This document shows, piece by piece, positions 38,157-49,650 of a DNA stretch of 64,000 nt (position 1 is its first letter; each line of letters starts with the position of its first letter). Both the position numbers and the translations under genes were made by a program. Origin of the DNA: Ophiostoma sp. CBS 140.51 (taxonomy: Eukaryota; Ascomycota; Sordariomycetes; Ophiostomatales; Ophiostomataceae); NCBI GenBank assembly GCA_029298735.1, contig JANSLP010000028.1, forward strand, positions 62,001 through 126,000. Direction: 5' to 3'. The notes under the pieces are model-generated. The model searched no databases and had not been told where the DNA came from. It worked only from the letters and a program-made list of their open reading frames with translations.

Positions 38157-40793
38157 ATGGACGACGGTGACCGACAGCCTGGCCCTTTGCGGATCATCAA
38201 GCGCTCTTCCAATGCCCCCATTCGACCTTCTGGCAGCGGCAGTGCCCAAGGTTCAGGATCTGACCACGATCAACATCCTAGACGAGCAAGTGTAGCTACG
38301 GAAGAGAGCATGGACAGCATCCAGGAGGATCCCGGAGTCCTGCAAGGGTCCCTGAGTATCCCCAAGAAACGACGAAACCTTAACTCACGGATAGATGAAG
38401 GTGCCAGCCGCTTCTACACTGCATCCGAGGCACATGCAGCTGGCATGGCCAGACGCAGACGCAACAACACCGACAGCATTGGCTCCGGGAGCGATCGAGG
38501 CGATGGCAGATCAAGAGACAATGAGTACGAAGCCGGCGGTCGGTATGCGTCTGTGCGAGCACAGTACCTGAGAGATGGCCAGCGAGCAGGTAAGTCTTTC
38601 TACTTACACCAATTATCAAACAATAAGTTCTAACCCCACAGGCAACCTTGACAATGATATGCACTCTTCACGCCCATCATCCAGTCACAGCGGCAGACGT
38701 CTTTATAAAGACGAGGACGTCATGGACAACTTTCAAAGAATGCGCCTCAGCAGCGAGGATGGCGGGGCAAGTCTTATTGATGATCGCCGTCACCAGCAGG
38801 ACTACTACGACTCTCCAGGCGAGAGTATTTATGGACAAAACGCCAGTGGTGAGCGCTTCTTCTGGCCCTCCGATCGACCAGACGAGTTTGGGCGACGCAC
38901 AAGTGTCTTGTCTGCTACTTCTAGTAGACGCGGTCCATACGAGCATTTGTCGGCGCTTCCACCGCATCCCCAGTCCCTTGCGTACGACAGTCGACCCGTG
39001 TCAACCTCGGATATTTTGGTGACGGGTCCTGATCTGTTCGCACCTGAGCCATATGCCCGTCCGTCGACTGCAGTCCCGTTCAACAGTCCCTACAAGAGCC
39101 ATCGTCCATCCGAGTCCTTTCACTCGCGCCAGATGGGTGCTTCTCGGGGCCGTCTCGACCGCAGACTGAGCCAGATCATTGGCAAGCCCGAGGCTCAAGC
39201 TGAGGTCGACCCACAGATCCTGGTCCCTATCGTCTCTGTCACTCCCGAGTGCAGAACTGTTGAGGGGAATGTAAACAGCTTTTGGGTGGCCATTGAGCTA
39301 TTTGCCCACATCACGCATCCCCTGGATACTGGCTCGTCTCGTGACCGTCGGTTCCGACAGGACTACCGCCAAGCCTCAGCATCGTCCTTTGCCACGGATG
39401 ATGATCAAGGTGAGTTTTGTTGTGAATTATGGTCAATTGTAATGTATTAAAATGTGTTGTTGTATTTGCTAACTCTTAACTTCACAGGACTCCACCGCTT
39501 CGGATACATCTCTGGCATGGACATCAAGATTCTATCGTCCTACCAAAGCGAGATCCTGGAGGTCATCGGAAAGAGCCCCAGTCTTTTGTAGGAGACACAC
39601 CAAATAATAGACCTTGCTACTCTCCTGAGTTCATGCTAACCTCTACCCTTACTAGGACCCTTCTTCCTGGCTCAAAGCGCCTCATGGTGGTCCATGTCCA
39701 CCTGGACACAACCAAGAAAAAGCAGTCACCGGATTCCCAGGAATATCGCCCACTCTCCCACAGCAGCACATCTGAGCAGCTACTGGAAGACCTGGAGCTC
39801 CAGCTCGGATCCACGTCTCAAGAGTACATGCAAATTCAGCTCACATACTCACACTCTGGATTTCCTAAGCGCGACGTTGGCAGGGACCCAATGGATCGCG
39901 ACGGTGGGTGCGTCGAAGTCCGGACGACCATCGAGACAACGGTGACCGCACTGGTCATGCAGCAGAACTCATCATCAATGTGGTCGCCGTCTGCTGCACC
40001 GCCCGCTGGAAGCCCCTTGGTCGACATTGTCGCCAAACATTGGGGCTCTGAGGCAGCAAAGGAAATGGCAAAGAGGATCGCCACCTCGATCGAGATGAGA
40101 ATGCTTCGACGGGCAGACAAGACATTTCGGTCCTGGGATGCCGCCGCACGCCACGCCGACGAGCAAGCCCAAAAATTGCGCCCTAGCACTCCGGAAAACG
40201 GAACCCTAGATGGTACCCAAGATGGTACCCTTGATGAAGTGACCCCTCGCGCGGCTTCTCACTCTCAACAGCCGCCCACCAAGAAGAGCGAGCGTCAAGA
40301 CAAGGGAAAACATCCCGAAAGAAACGTCTCGCTTGGACAGGGCCAACAACCGACAATACCGGCACGGTTGCCGAAGAAGGAGAACCGACAGGCTTCGTCC
40401 AATGCAATGCACCGGTCTGCGTCGACATCGGCATCCCAGAAGCGAGTTTCTCTCTCACAGGTCCCACGGCTGTCTCTATCGTCCGCCAATATTCCCACCG
40501 ACTCTGAGCCACCTTCTCCAGGTTGTCTTTTGCCGCTCTCGAAGAATACCCGCCTGGCATCGGGTGGCCCAAGACAAGCAATCCCGGATACGGCCCCTCG
40601 CAACATTCGGCGCCCAATGGGAGTGGACACGATGAACCTGCAGAACATGCCACTCGGCGTGTCGGAGCAGAACTTGAACAGCGAGAATTGTGACGACCGG
40701 ATGACAGACTACGGCGGCTTCCGCAGTAACAGCCGCAGCAGTACAGTTAGCAAGAGGTCCGGCAAGTGGCCCTGGCCAGGCTGGTTCTCCTAA
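38157..40793 (+). CDS. Unrecognised 812-aa fungal protein, largely disordered, with a central beta-rich segment
   Basis: Exons 38157-38589, 38642-39409, 39488-39587, 39656-40793 (812 aa); GTAAGT, GTGAGT and GTAGGA donors, phases consistent. The ATG has a CGCCATGG context. The N-terminal 330 residues are Ser/Arg/Asp-rich and probably disordered, starting with LRIIKRSSNAPIRPSGSG. Residues about 330-510 look folded and strand-rich: ILVPIVSVTPECRTVEGNVN, FWVAIELFAHITHPLD, then LHRFGYISGMDIKILSSYQS, LLPGSKRLMVVHVHLDTTKK and YMQIQLTYSHSGF. A helix with KHWGSEAAKEMAKRIATSIE follows, then another long disordered tail ending KRSGKWPWPGWFS. I do not recognise a named domain with certainty. The central segment could be an immunoglobulin-like or vWA-associated beta fold, which is a guess. 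It sits in the conserved gene cluster with no functional clue from neighbours. Confidence 0.85.
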
Positions 40794-40985
40794 CATATTT
40801 TTATTGCCAGGCGGGGGTTTGTTGGTCTCGAATGGTGTGTATAGATATGCCGTAGTATTGGTATTCTGGATGTAAGGTGTGTATGATTTTGGCAGAAACG
40901 GCGAGCGACTTTTCTATTGTATCGTTATACGCTGTATTGGTTTTTTGCTTGGCCAGATACGCTTTGCTGTCTCTCCCAATATATA

Positions 40986-42599
40986 TCAATCCTTGACAAT
41001 ATCGTTCTGTGCAGCTTTTGTCGTTGATTCTATTTCTTTCTCTTTGGTTTTCCACACAGGGACGCCGTCGTCGTCAAACTCGGCCCATTGAAAGAAAGTG
41101 CAGCCTTCTCGATCGGGAATGTTCACGGCGTGGCACATCCAGAAGTAGCGGCCGTGATTTTCCAGCTTCCGCTGAACGACGCGCAGAACACAGGCAATGC
41201 CACAACGGCAGCGTGGCGTGTAGTTGGGATGGAAGTCTGCGCGGTAGTCACGGTACGTGACGTTGATGCGCTTGATGCCGGCAATGGGATGCGGATCTAT
41301 GGATGGAGCAGGCGTCACGCAGTGCTTCCATTCTTCCTGCATCTCGGCGTGCATGATGAGCAAGGAGTTGTGTGGCAGATGGATGCTGATCTGTCCGGAG
41401 GCATCGTCATCTTTTGCATCCCTCGTCTCTTTGGTTGGATCGCGGGGTACGATTCGCCGGACGCGGAACTCTCGAGCCACGCCTAACGACATGGACCCGA
41501 TCACAGCCCGCGGGCCCAAGTACGTCAGGTGGTCGCTGTGCCAGCCCACACTCTCCTGCCCGCCGTTGTAGCAGTTAACAAATGCCGCATTGGGACGCCA
41601 GGGCCTCGGGTTTTGGTAACGCAGCTTGCGCCCGCTGGGGTAGTGTGTGGAGATGCGCTGTTGGATGGCCTTGTTGACGGCCGCCTCGACCAGGGGACGG
41701 ACACGTGCCATGTATGGTGTGACGGTGCGGATGTCAGAGAGGCGCGAGCCGTTGTAGCGATAACCCTCGTGCGTGTCTGTGTTGAGAACAAACGTTTCGT
41801 CGTTGGGTTTCTCTTGTGGGAGTGGCGGTCGGCCAGCAGCATGGTATCCTCCCCCATCCCCACCTCCACTACTTGTGCCGGCACTCCTCCGAGCTGTCGC
41901 CTCCTTCGCTTCGGTGGCCGACTCGAGGTAGAAACAAGACGTGTGCGGACTCGACACGACCTGGTCAAACAGCTTAAACGTGTATGGGTCGCCAAACGTT
42001 TTGGCTTCGGCCAACATCTCCCGCAGGAAATCGTTGGCCAGGTCTGGCGGCAAAAAGTTGTGCACCAGCGTGCAGGGCGTGTGTGCCTCGACGTCGACGG
42101 GATCATAAAGATTGAGGGTGCGGCCGCGGCGGGACAAGAGTGTGGTGGCATAGCCAGTCGTCTTCTTTTCAGGAGAAGTGGACGACGACGACGTCTGAGG
42201 GAAGAGACTTCGCAAAGACGTCTGCTGTCCAATGACGCTACTGCCGACACTACCGCCCTCGAGCTTCAGCTTCTTCTTGCTATTCCTCCATTTGTCTAGA
42301 CGGCTGTGGAAGGCATCGACGGCTGCCTCGACCGACCCTTCGTGGGCCATCAAGAGGTCCAGAAGCATGTCTTGATCAATGTCGGTGTCCTCGTCGGCAA
42401 TGAGCGAGGCCAGCATGGCCAACTTGACCTCGGTCGACTCTTCTTCTTCACCGTCATTGAAGCTGGCAAAGTCTGTATCAAGTTTAGGTTCTTTTAATGG
42501 AGCATCGTATCTTATCGTTGTTGTCGTCGATTGCTTTTCTGGCGGTGGAGATGGCGAACCCAGCTTGCGCTTCTTCTGCCTCGTCACAAAGGCGTCCAT
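40986..42599 (-). CDS. AlkB-like Fe(II)/2-oxoglutarate dioxygenase with CUE-like and GRF zinc-finger elements
   Basis: Single exon, 537 aa, start MDAFVTRQKKRKLG. Expected role: oxidative demethylation of alkylated bases in nucleic acid (ALKBH2/3 type), nuclear. In order: a basic N-terminus; a CUE/UBA-like three-helix segment (about 57-103, KLAMLASLIADEDTDIDQDM and LLMAHEGSVEAAVDAFHSRL); a PIP-box-like QTSLRSLF (126-133); and the dioxygenase core, with PNAAFVNCYNGGQESVGWHS. Iron ligands are His354 and Asp356 (HSD) and His426 (EEWKHCV); the 2-oxoglutarate-binding arginines are in KRINVTYRDYR (Arg444, Arg450). A C-terminal GRF zinc finger has Cys464/466, Cys489 and Cys500 (RCRCGIACVL..FWMCHA..REGCTFFQWAEF). 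An internal Gly/Ser-rich insert (about 240-262) interrupts the core. It is divergent from the ORC4 gene. Confidence 0.92.
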   Translation of the reverse strand: MDAFVTRQKKRKLGSPSPPPEKQSTTTTIRYDAPLKEPKLDTDFASFNDGEEEESTEVKLAMLASLIADEDTDIDQDMLLDLLMAHEGSVEAAVDAFHSRLDKWRNSKKKLKLEGGSVGSSVIGQQTSLRSLFPQTSSSSTSPEKKTTGYATTLLSRRGRTLNLYDPVDVEAHTPCTLVHNFLPPDLANDFLREMLAEAKTFGDPYTFKLFDQVVSSPHTSCFYLESATEAKEATARRSAGTSSGGGDGGGYHAAGRPPLPQEKPNDETFVLNTDTHEGYRYNGSRLSDIRTVTPYMARVRPLVEAAVNKAIQQRISTHYPSGRKLRYQNPRPWRPNAAFVNCYNGGQESVGWHSDHLTYLGPRAVIGSMSLGVAREFRVRRIVPRDPTKETRDAKDDDASGQISIHLPHNSLLIMHAEMQEEWKHCVTPAPSIDPHPIAGIKRINVTYRDYRADFHPNYTPRCRCGIACVLRVVQRKLENHGRYFWMCHAVNIPDREGCTFFQWAEFDDDGVPVWKTKEKEIESTTKAAQNDIVKD

Positions 42600-43241
42600 A
42601 ATGGTGTCGTCGACGGTATCCTTTTTCTCCGCAGAAGGGGTGGTTCCGTCATGACTTCTGTGAATTGGTTTGAGAGTCTTGGATACTATCCAAGGCAGCA
42701 GTTGAGAATTGTCCCAAAGAGGTCAAAAAGTCCCACGACAAATCCAATCATACGAGGAAACTGCACTCCTACAAACCCCACAGCCAGTTTGGAAGCAACG
42801 ACCGCCGGTTTACTGTGTAGTGAAGGCTGAGTGGCGTTTTACCGTTGACCCCACACACCAAATCGTACCTTCCCGTTCACATAATCGCCAGAATGAGAAA
42901 CGCGAAAGCACGTGATAAGAATTAAATCAATTAAAGTCGAGATGCCACCACGCGATTAGCGCTGAGCTGGGGCTGCCGGCCCCTGGCTTCAGCAAGCCGC
43001 TATCGGTGTGCAACAACGCGCGCCCTGGGAAAGAGCTCCTGTTGGCCTTTTTTGACAGGAACAAGTGTGCCTGCCAAATTTCGATATTCAAAGTCAACAG
43101 AACGACAGACATCAACAACCGACGAAAAAACCCCTCGACTTTGCTCAACACAACTCCGACTCTTATACAACCATCATCACAACCACCCCTATACACGAAC
43201 CGACACACAGCAAGCCTCAATCCGTCTCAATTGCCAGGGCC
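42600..43241. promoter_or_regulatory. Bidirectional promoter of alkB-like and ORC4 genes
   Basis: 642 bp between the two divergent start codons. The + strand carries three ACGCG cores within about 120 bp: ACGCGAAA at 42900-42907 (also fits the SCB consensus CRCGAAA), ACGCGATT at 42950-42957 and ACGCGCG from 43017. An E-box CACGTG lies at 42909-42914. ACGCG is the core of MBF-type G1/S cell-cycle sites in yeasts. Joint cell-cycle control is inferred from motif plus gene identities. Confidence 0.5.
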
Positions 43242-46200
43242 ATGTCGGGCGGCATTGGCAGGAAACGGGCGCGATCCGAAGACGGCGACGATGTTGGAGC
43301 AAATGAGAACGTTCCCATTGATGGCAACGGCAATGGCGCAGGCCCAGGAGCTACGGGAACTACTAAGCGGCAACGGCTGGCACCGAGCAGCTCGACAGCA
43401 TCGATTGTGAACGTGAACGCAAGCGACGACGCAGCCCTCTTCCCCGGCGGCAACATTGCCACAACGCCCCAGACGCCGAGAACTGTCCATGCCGTGGCTT
43501 CGGCCATCACGGGCGCCCTGGCCTACGGTGTCGGTAGTCTTGTCGGTGCCAGCAAGGGGCGCGGCAAGGGAGCTGCTGGCAGCGACCGTCTGCTTCCACG
43601 GCCGTTCAAATCGCTAATCAACGAACGCAACGCGCGAATCACACAAGACGACCTCGACAAACTCTACGATGTGCCAGGAGATGAGGAGGAGGACAACAAC
43701 ACAGGCGCAGCCAATGGTGCCTCGCTCCCTGTGGCCGACTCTGACGTGGAGAACACGCTCGTGGGCTCTGTCTCGCCGACACCCGACACGCCAACCAAAA
43801 AACAGACGCTATCTGCATCGGCAAAGAATATAGCAACCGATAAGAAGAAAAAGCGGCGCGACTTGTTGGAAGACCTGGCCATTGACGGCACGGACAAGAT
43901 GGCCGCTGGACTCGATGGTGGCAGCTTGTCACGGCGCAACCGAGTGCGCAGTACACCGAATAAATACATCGACAGCGAGGCAGCTGCTACTGGCAGTATC
44001 ACCAAGAGCCGTTCCCGAAGCAAGGCGGCAAATGGTGGTGCATCAGCGGAAACTTCGCCGGCACCAACAGCAGCGGCACTAGAAACGGCAGTGGCACCGC
44101 CAACTCCAGTGGCGCCTACAGCTGGAATGGAGCCTGTAGCTGTCGAGGCATCGCTAGTTCCTATGCCTCCTGCTGAAGGAGCTAGTGTCACTGCATCAAC
44201 AAGAAAAAGGGCACGGTCAACAACAGCATCAAAGGATGCTTCAACAACAGAGACACCTACCAAGGCGCCTTCGTCATCACGGAGGAAGACACCCGCCAAA
44301 GCAGACACTGCGAACGGGGAGACGGGCACACCTGCGTCTGCAAAACGTTCAAGAACGAGGCCCACACCTGCCAAAACAGCAGACAAGCCGGCACCGAAGC
44401 GTGCCCCTCGTGCAAAGAGTGCCCCCAAAAATGCGGAGCCAAAGGACACATCTACAGAGCAGCCTCAGCAGGAGACGGCAGTCACACAGGCAGACAAGGC
44501 GGTAGTGGAAGGGGAGGACAGCAACAACAACGATGTCTGTGCCATATGCAGCAAGCCTGACTCGGAGCCTCCCAATGAGATCATCTTCTGCGAGACCTGC
44601 GACCTGGCCGTGCACCAGCAATGCTACAACGTGCCCGTCATTCCCGAAGGCGACTGGTTCTGCAAAAACTGTCTGCGGCAGCAGAAGGAGAAGGAGAAGA
44701 GTGCAAGTGTTGATGCGGAAGCTCAGCAGACAGACGCGGCCGAGGAGGAGTCTGCAGAAGATGTGGCTGCGAAGGCCGCTGCGGCTGCCGCTCGCGACCT
44801 GGCGCCCGACATTGCCAACTTTGAGCACCACCTCGCCGAGATGAAACGTGTCTTGCTCGGCCGCTGCACAGGCCGCCAGCGAGTGCGTCTGCAGGGCCAG
44901 GATGAGGCGTTCGACAAGGCCTACCAGGTCGTCAAGCAAACGGTCGTGGCCGGCGAGGGTAACTCGATGATGGTCATTGGCGCGCGAGGGACGGGTAAGA
45001 CGACCATGGTCGAGTCCATCCTGGGCGATTTGGCGACGGATCATGGCGGTGCGTTCCACGTTGTCCGCCTCAATGGATTCATCCACACCGACGACAAACT
45101 GGCCCTGCGTGAGATTTGGCGGCAGCTCGGCAAAGAGATGGCCGTCGAAGACGACGTTGTCAACAAAGTCAGTCCAAGTCTTTCTACTCTTTGATCCATT
45201 TGAATTCCGTTACTAACAGTATAGACAAACAACTACGCAGATACGTTGGCCTCGCTTCTGGCACTGCTCTCGCATCCCTCCGAGATCCTGGCGGCCACCA
45301 TTGGTACCGGTGCCGTAGAGAAAGACTGTGAGGCACCTGCAGCAGTCACATCGACGGCCGTCGTCTTTGTCATCGACGAGTTTGACCTCTTTGCGACCCA
45401 CGCTCGTCAGACTCTGCTCTACAATCTCTTTGATATTGCCCAGGCCCGCAAAGCACCCATTGCCGTACTTGGTCTGACCACCAAGATCGATGTCGTCGAG
45501 AGCCTCGAGAAGCGTGTCAAGAGTCGCTTCAGTCACCGCTACGTCTACCTGCCGCTGGCCCGCAGTCTACCGGCCTTTTGGGACATTTGCCGGCACGGTC
45601 TGGTCGTCGAGGAAGACGACGACAAGAAGGACATCACAGAACTCCGGCCCGTCGACATCGGCTCTATGGACGTCGATGAGAAGGAAGGCCACACCGAGTT
45701 CCGCCAGTGGTGGAAGCACATGATTGACACCGCCAAGGACGACGACCACTTCCAGGAGCAACTCGCCTTCCACTTTTACAGCACCAAATCCGTCCCGGCC
45801 TTTTGGACGACGTGTATAATGCCTTTGGCGGCTGTGTCGTCGACGGCACCGCGGCTCCAGCTGCCGCCTGTCGGCGTGTCTTCCTTGAGCGGCGGCGGTG
45901 GCCTGTTTGGCGGCGCCAGCGCTGCTCCCGAAGTCACTCGCACTGTTGGCCGTCCTTCGCTGGCATCGTTGGCAGCAGCATCGGCCGCCAAGACCAGAAA
46001 AACAACTTTGGACGACATTGAGCCGCTCCCGCTCGCGCCGCCCGACTCCAAATTGCACCTGCTTGCCTCCCTCTCGGAGCTTGAGCTCTCTCTCCTCATA
46101 GCTGCCGCCCGCCTCGATATCGTCTTGAGCACCGACACCGTCAACTTTGCCATGGCGTACGATGAGTACGTCTCTCTCATGAGCCGCCAGCGCGTGCAGT

Positions 46201-46550
46201 CGTCCCTGGCTGGGTCTGGCGTTGGGTCGGGTCGTGGTGTCGGCCGCCCGCCAGGTGGAGGCGGCGCAGGCACAGTCGGCGGCACTGTCGTCGGTGGTGG
46301 CGCTCGCGTCTGGGGTCGTGGTGTTGCATCCCGTGCCTGGGAACGTCTGGCTGCACTGAGCTTACTGATCCCTGCCGGAATGGGTGCCAGTGCCCGCGCC
46401 CGTGGTCCCGGCCGGCCCAGCAATGCACTCGTCACAAGCGGTCTTGAGGGCCGCAGCATGTGGCGGACGGAGATCGCCCTGGAAGAGATTGCTGCCGCGC
46501 CGGGTGTGCGTTTGGGTGCCGTGCTGGCAAGATGGTGCAAGGAGATTTGA
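43242..46550 (+). CDS. orc4: Origin recognition complex subunit 4 with N-terminal PHD finger, 2 exons
   Basis: Exons 43242-45167 and 45225-46550 (1083 aa). The donor is GTCAGT and the acceptor follows CTAACAGTATAG; the join (VVNK/TNNYADTL) is phase 0. The start is the first ATG in the frame. ORC4 is an AAA+ subunit of ORC that marks replication origins for MCM loading. N-terminal residues 1-430 are disordered and Ala/Thr/Lys-rich with basic patches (KKKKRRD, KRAPRAKSAPK). A PHD finger spans about 431-480 (DVCAICSKPDSEPP, EIIFCETCDLAVHQQCYNVP, GDWFCKNC; Cys433 to Cys477). The AAA+ domain follows: Walker A GARGTGKTT (580-588), Walker B VFVIDEFD (Asp693, Glu694), sensor region PIAVLGLTTKIDVVESLEKR with RFSHRYVYL. 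The C-terminal part has a winged-helix-like segment (LLASLSELELSLLIAAARLD) interrupted by a Gly-rich insert (GSGRGVGRPPGGGGAG). At 1083 aa it is about twice yeast Orc4 (529 aa). Confidence 0.93.
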
Positions 46551-49500
46551 TTTTTTACGAGTTTTTTTACATGGCGTTATTGCATACGAGATATTGCATT
46601 ACACACAGGGAGCATCAAAGATACAATGGGAGTACAGTGTAGCATATATAAACAAAATTGAAAAGGGTAATGGTTTGAAACTGCATTGCATCATAGGTCA
46701 CAAAGTCTTGACATGGCAGTGCATTATGCCGAGAGTGTATGCAGTGCAGCCCACGGCAGGTCACCCCCGAGGGAGGATGCCATGTACGTCTGCTGCCGAC
46801 AATTGGATGTGAATGAGGACAAGATGAAGCTTCGCCGAATGTATCCAGCTGCAGGATGCACTCCGCTATGTAGTCAGCTTAAAGGGTTCGACGACGCCCA
46901 TTGTCGACGTCGTGTTTGCAAGTACAGCGTCTCTGCTGCAGTCGACACAACCTAGCACGGGGAATATGCCTCTCGCCTGTCGCAGGTTGTCTTCCACAGC
47001 AGTTGTTCACGACAGTCTCGCAGTGTAGTCCAACAGCAACAGTCTGACCGTTTGTTTCTGTCATAGACATGCAGAAGGCTCTTAACGGCAAGACACGACA
47101 TTGTGGCACTGATTGTTCGTCCTGTTGGAGTTGGCTTGAAAGCTTGCCTTGGTTCATACGCGTCTCGGTGACGGCGGTCTATGATGCACAGCCTGAGTCG
47201 TCCTGTCTTATAGCCACGTGGTGGCCAAATGGGCGACGTCAACATCAAGACTTCGTGCAATGCACACCACAGGAAAGGGTAAGCGAGGTCACTTACTGCA
47301 TGATGTTTGTGTATAAACTGTCAATAGAGGTCAAAGGCGGTGGCACAAAATTATGTGCTTCTCCGTAAGATGCATATGTCCCATCTGGTGATAACCGGTC
47401 GAACCTCGCAACGCTTTCGAGGGCTTCTTAATCATGGCAAACTTATCATGACGTGTACCCCGGGTAGCACTGTTAGTCTGTCTTAACTCTCGCAGTATGA
47501 ATTTTCCAAAACTACGATCCCAGCGTTCTCTAATATTTCATGACAGTGATCTGTCCCGGCAGCGACCAGCCTAAGCCCAATGAGCACAGTTCATCTGAAA
47601 GCTAGGAGCGTCAGCGCCGGCATACCTCTCTCTATGTTGTGCTATCATGTTTCGCCTTTCTCTTCTTACATATTTTTGGTATATTATCATTCTCTTTTTG
47701 ACGTGATTTACATCTGAATTTTTGACTTTTGACTCACTATTTTCACCATCAATGGCATCAACAGTGCACAACGTCAAGATACACTATCGCCCTATGCTAG
47801 TTCTCCGCAGGCAGGATGCTTCTAGAAGCTGCCGAAAACCGACAGAAGAATCCGAAACGAGGATCTCTGACAAAGGTTATTTCGTGCTCCAGACTTCGTA
47901 GCAGTGTTCTAGACAGTTGTATTCTCGACAATGTACAGCAACAACTCGCTTGCGACAATTACTACATCAGTTCCCTTTTTCTTGGGCGTTTCTTTACCTT
48001 ATTCACGTTATTTTGCCAGCACAATGGACAAATACACTTCGGCCTGCCAATCCGCCGCAAAACCGCGCCAGAACAGCCAACAACCCTGCACGGCAAATTT
48101 TGAAACATGCCGATCATCATCATCGCGCCGTCCTCGTGGCCTATCGGAGCGGACTGTGACTGGACCATTCATGAAATCGGCGCAAAATCAACCACAAAAA
48201 ATACAGACAAACACAAAAACGACAAAAACCAACCCCCCACGAGACTGCCGTCAATCATTTTTGATGAACGCCCGTCGATCAATTGCAAAAGTACCTCTAC
48301 TTGAGACGATACAATAAGTCATCGTACTCACATTGGGGTGTATCTGACATGAACGCCACGGGGTATTATCACTATCAAAAATGGCCTTATTATTCTGGGT
48401 CTTGGCTACCGGTCTTCAGTCTCCATTCTTTTTGCCTCGTCGTCGTATCGCTCTATGTTGTGTCGTTTTCTTCATCAATTCTTCAAGGGACACGGCAGGG
48501 CAGAAACACACTCATCATTACGGAGCACTGAGTACTCAATTCCCAACAATAAAATAGGGGGCAAGGAAGGGCCCGCTGTAGAACACAAATGGAAGACGGC
48601 AGAAGCTGCAAAATGATCCGATAGCAACGGGATGTCTCTTGTTTCTCCTGCCACCCAGCCCCAGAGCCCCATATTTTACCATCAAACACCATCTGCCATG
48701 CCATGTGGCAAGCGAGACAAACATGTCTCTCATATTCTCTCACGCTTGTGGCATATCGCGGAGCGAGTACGGAGAAATTGGAAAACCAGGCGGCGTTTCG
48801 TCGCAACTGCATCCCCTTTGGGGCACAAGATACGTGAAAGTGGCTCGAGTGGCATCACTGGAGCAGCAGCGTGAAGCTTGTGAACAGGACCATGCCGTAA
48901 ATAACAACTTCTTCAATAAATCCGCTTAAAAGAATGGAGATGGGGTGGTCGAGGTGGTCCACATGGCTGTAGGTCTGAATTATTCAGAAAACGAAAATCT
49001 CAGAAACTCGAAAATCCCTGGAAGATGAAATTATTGCACAAAATTGGACAAGACGTCACGGGCTCGTTTGTGCTCCGTGCTGCCCTCCCCTGGGTCCTTT
49101 TGGCATATTGTGCTTGATCTGTCACGGATGTTTTAATGCAGCTCTCGCACTGTCGCGTTCTTTGTCAGGGATCCCTTGGCTCATAAGCGGTTCAGTTGCA
49201 CGGCGCGGTATTACGCCCTATAAATCGTTACTTTACAGCATCTCCATACCGAGGAAAAGGTCCTACGGGGGATGCAAAGCTTTCATTAGGTTCGTTATTC
49301 GGGACTGCACAGCCTCGTTGTGCGTGCGATGAAGCTGGATGTATCTCACTGTTAAGAGCATGTGTACTTGTACTTGTGCATGTACCGTGATATTGCCAAA
49401 ATTGGCCCTGTTTCAAACTGATGGACAGCCCTTTTCTAACGGGTCAGACATGGTGCCAAAACGGCTGACAGAAAGAATAAATAGAAGCAAAAACGTGATA

Positions 49501-49650
49501 TGACATATCTCTTGGCCAGGGTAAAAGCTGACGACGATGGTTGATGGCGACGATGTATCTTGCTCCAGGCAAGATACTCCGTAGACAGATACGACGCGAC
49601 CACAATGGCAATACCCCCATTCTAGCGAGCGTAGTTCCCTGGCCTTAGTA
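46551..49650. other. Gene desert 2, left part: no supportable gene
   Basis: Begins with the ORC4 3' UTR. The remaining DNA has short overlapping frames on both strands, with none recognisable. TACGGAG motifs occur at about 48519 and 48768, CTCCGTA at about 49576, and a TACTTGTACTTG string near 49365. 47640-47720 is A/T-rich. No repeats, tRNA or transposon signatures were noticed. Confidence 0.6.

Noticed and set aside
41525..42299. Long antisense frames inside the AlkB-like gene
   Set aside because: Shadow frames of a G+C-rich coding exon; the AlkB frame has complete catalytic motifs.
43065..43241. In-frame upstream extension of ORC4
   Set aside because: The frame is open, but contains no ATG before 43242.
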